Below, piece by piece: positions 7,879 to 8,850 of a stretch of DNA of 8,850 bases (position 1 is its first letter; the number at the start of each line of letters is the position of its first letter). A program made the translations under genes and the position numbers. The notes beneath the pieces were generated by a model that searched no databases, had not been told where the DNA came from, and saw only the letters and a list, made by a program, of their open reading frames with translations. Origin of the DNA: Gemmatimonadota bacterium (GTDB taxonomy: Bacteria; Gemmatimonadota; Gemmatimonadetes; Gemmatimonadales; GWC2-71-9); contig QHUQ01000198.1 in assembly GCA_003221985.1 (NCBI GenBank), forward strand, positions 1 through 8,850. The letters are read 5' to 3'.

Positions 7879-8738
7879 ACGCCGGCGGGCGCCCTGGTGT
7901 TGCCACGCGCATAGGCGCGCAGCCGTCGCAGCATCCGCCGGTCGTGGCGGAGCGGGTCATCCCGCTTCGGAGTCTCGATAATCTTAACGACCCGCATCAA
8001 GTCGGGATCGCGCATGATGTGCCGAAACGGTGCGGGTCCGATGCGACCCTCGGCGATCCATTCGTGGCGGTCGACGCGCGACCCACGTGCGGCGCGGGAG
8101 TCGTTGAGATGCAAGCACTTAAGCAAATCGAACCCCACCACGCGGTCGAACTCCTCCCACACCGATTCCACCCTGTTCAGGTCGTAGCCGACCGCATGCA
8201 GATGCGCCGTGTCGAGACAGAACCCCACGCGCGACCGCACCGTGGCCGGCAGCGCATTGCGCAGATCGCGCAGCTCTTCAAACCGTGCGCCCAACGCCGT
8301 GCCCGAACCGGCCGTGCCTTCGATCCAGACCTCGACGTCACCGGGCACCGCCGTGAGGCATTCCGCGTAGCCCCGCGCATTGCGTTCCAGCCCGGCCTCG
8401 CGGTCGTCCATATAGTTCCCCGGATGCGAGACGACCGCGCGTAACCCCAGCGCCGTGGAGCGCTGCAGCTCTTTGCGAAAGCTTTCGATGCTGCGGGCGC
8501 GCAGCACCGCGTCGGGCGACGCGAGGTTGATGAGATAGCTGTCATGCGCTACCACCACCTCCAGCCCGTGCCGCGTGACTTCACTCTTGAACCGTGCCAC
8601 GATGTCCGCTGCGATCTCGCGCTCGCGCCACTGGCTCGGCGTCTTGGTGAAGAGCTGGATCGCCGTGGCGCGAAGCGCCGAGCCGCGTTGCGGCGCGGCG
8701 GCAACGCCGCCCTGGCTGGACACGTGCGCGCCGAGCAT
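7875..8738 (-). CDS. nfo: Endonuclease IV (zinc-dependent AP endonuclease)
   Basis: Cleaves DNA 5' to abasic sites in base excision repair and also trims blocked 3' ends; cytoplasmic. The 287 residues match the family length (E. coli 285). It begins with GAHVS and carries all nine ligands of the trinuclear zinc site: His65 (AHDSYLINLASP), His105 (SHPGN), Glu140 (WIEGTAG), Asp176 and His179 (CLDTAH), His210 (LHLND), Asp223 and His225 (RVDRH), Glu255 (IIETP). The usual HPGSH reads HPGNY here, the catalytic-site His itself being kept. The ATG at 8738 shares a base with the stop of the upstream gene (TGATG), and the stop overlaps the ATG of the small Cys/His gene, so nfo belongs to the same transcript as the metal genes. 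The frame is intact. Confidence 0.97.
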   Translation of the reverse strand: MLGAHVSSQGGVAAAPQRGSALRATAIQLFTKTPSQWREREIAADIVARFKSEVTRHGLEVVVAHDSYLINLASPDAVLRARSIESFRKELQRSTALGLRAVVSHPGNYMDDREAGLERNARGYAECLTAVPGDVEVWIEGTAGSGTALGARFEELRDLRNALPATVRSRVGFCLDTAHLHAVGYDLNRVESVWEEFDRVVGFDLLKCLHLNDSRAARGSRVDRHEWIAEGRIGPAPFRHIMRDPDLMRVVKIIETPKRDDPLRHDRRMLRRLRAYARGNTRAPAGV

Positions 8739-8850
8739 CAGCGCTCTTCGGTAAACGCGAGCCGCGAGATCAACGGCACAAAGCGGACACCGCCGGCGAG
8801 CTGCTGCAGCAGTCCTGCTCCGCTCCGAGGCCGTTCCAAGATGACCAGCT
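8738..8850 (-). CDS. 3' end of an unrecognised gene (last 36 codons)
   Basis: An open frame runs from the right edge to a TGA at 8740-8738, ending in GGVRFVPLISRLAFTEER. The TGA shares one base with the ATG of nfo (TGATG), the usual sign of translational coupling, which supports it as real coding sequence. The fragment is too short to assign to a family; I do not recognise it. Confidence 0.6.
   Translation of the reverse strand, partial: LVILERPRSGAGLLQQLAGGVRFVPLISRLAFTEER

Noticed and set aside
7976..8001. Possible promoter inside the 3' part of nfo (TTGATG with downstream TAAGAT or TTATCG)
   Set aside because: No -10-like hexamer lies at a 16-18 nt spacing from the -35-like element, and the stretch encodes the conserved zinc-ligand region VKIIETP.

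Overview
The window is one 8.85 kb stretch of G+C-rich bacterial chromosome in which every convincing gene lies on the minus strand, so transcription runs from the right edge to the left. The lipoprotein signal, outer-membrane barrels and two-membrane metal-uptake layout point to a diderm. High G+C, frequent TTG/GTG starts and the style of the small secreted proteins would suit Gemmatimonadota or a similar phylum, but this is an impression; no rRNA or other phylogenetic marker is present.

Right block (8850 to 3104), read in transcription order: the unrecognised 3' end of a gene; nfo (endonuclease IV); a small secreted Cys/His-rich protein; an outer-membrane porin-like protein with an N-terminal coiled coil; a ZnuA/TroA-type metal-binding protein; an ABC-3 (ZnuB-type) permease; a small outer-membrane barrel protein; and a metzincin-like zinc protease lipoprotein. 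Six of the seven junctions overlap by 1-4 nt or are separated by 1 nt; the only real gap is 64 nt ahead of the porin gene. This looks like one long operon or two nested transcripts. It contains a metal-binding protein and a permease but no ABC ATPase, which must be encoded elsewhere or further upstream. The theme is zinc or a related divalent metal: import machinery, two predicted zinc enzymes (Nfo, protease) and a small candidate metal-binding protein. An unusual 79-bp inverted array of GGCGGTTN octamers overlaps the start of the small barrel gene and encodes its apparent signal peptide.

Between the blocks (3103 to 2989) lies a short intergenic region with a weak hairpin and a very good sigma70-type promoter (TTGACA, 17 nt, TAGCAT) driving the left block.

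Left block (2988 to 1): maeB (malic enzyme with a C-terminal phosphotransacetylase-like domain), then pckA (ATP-dependent PEP carboxykinase), cut by the window edge just after its P-loop. Only one sense codon separates the maeB stop from the pckA start, and both are in the same frame. The two enzymes decarboxylate C4 dicarboxylates (malate to pyruvate, oxaloacetate to PEP), so this is a C3/C4 node operon supplying gluconeogenesis and NAD(P)H.

No tRNA, rRNA, CRISPR array, insertion sequence or phage gene was seen.
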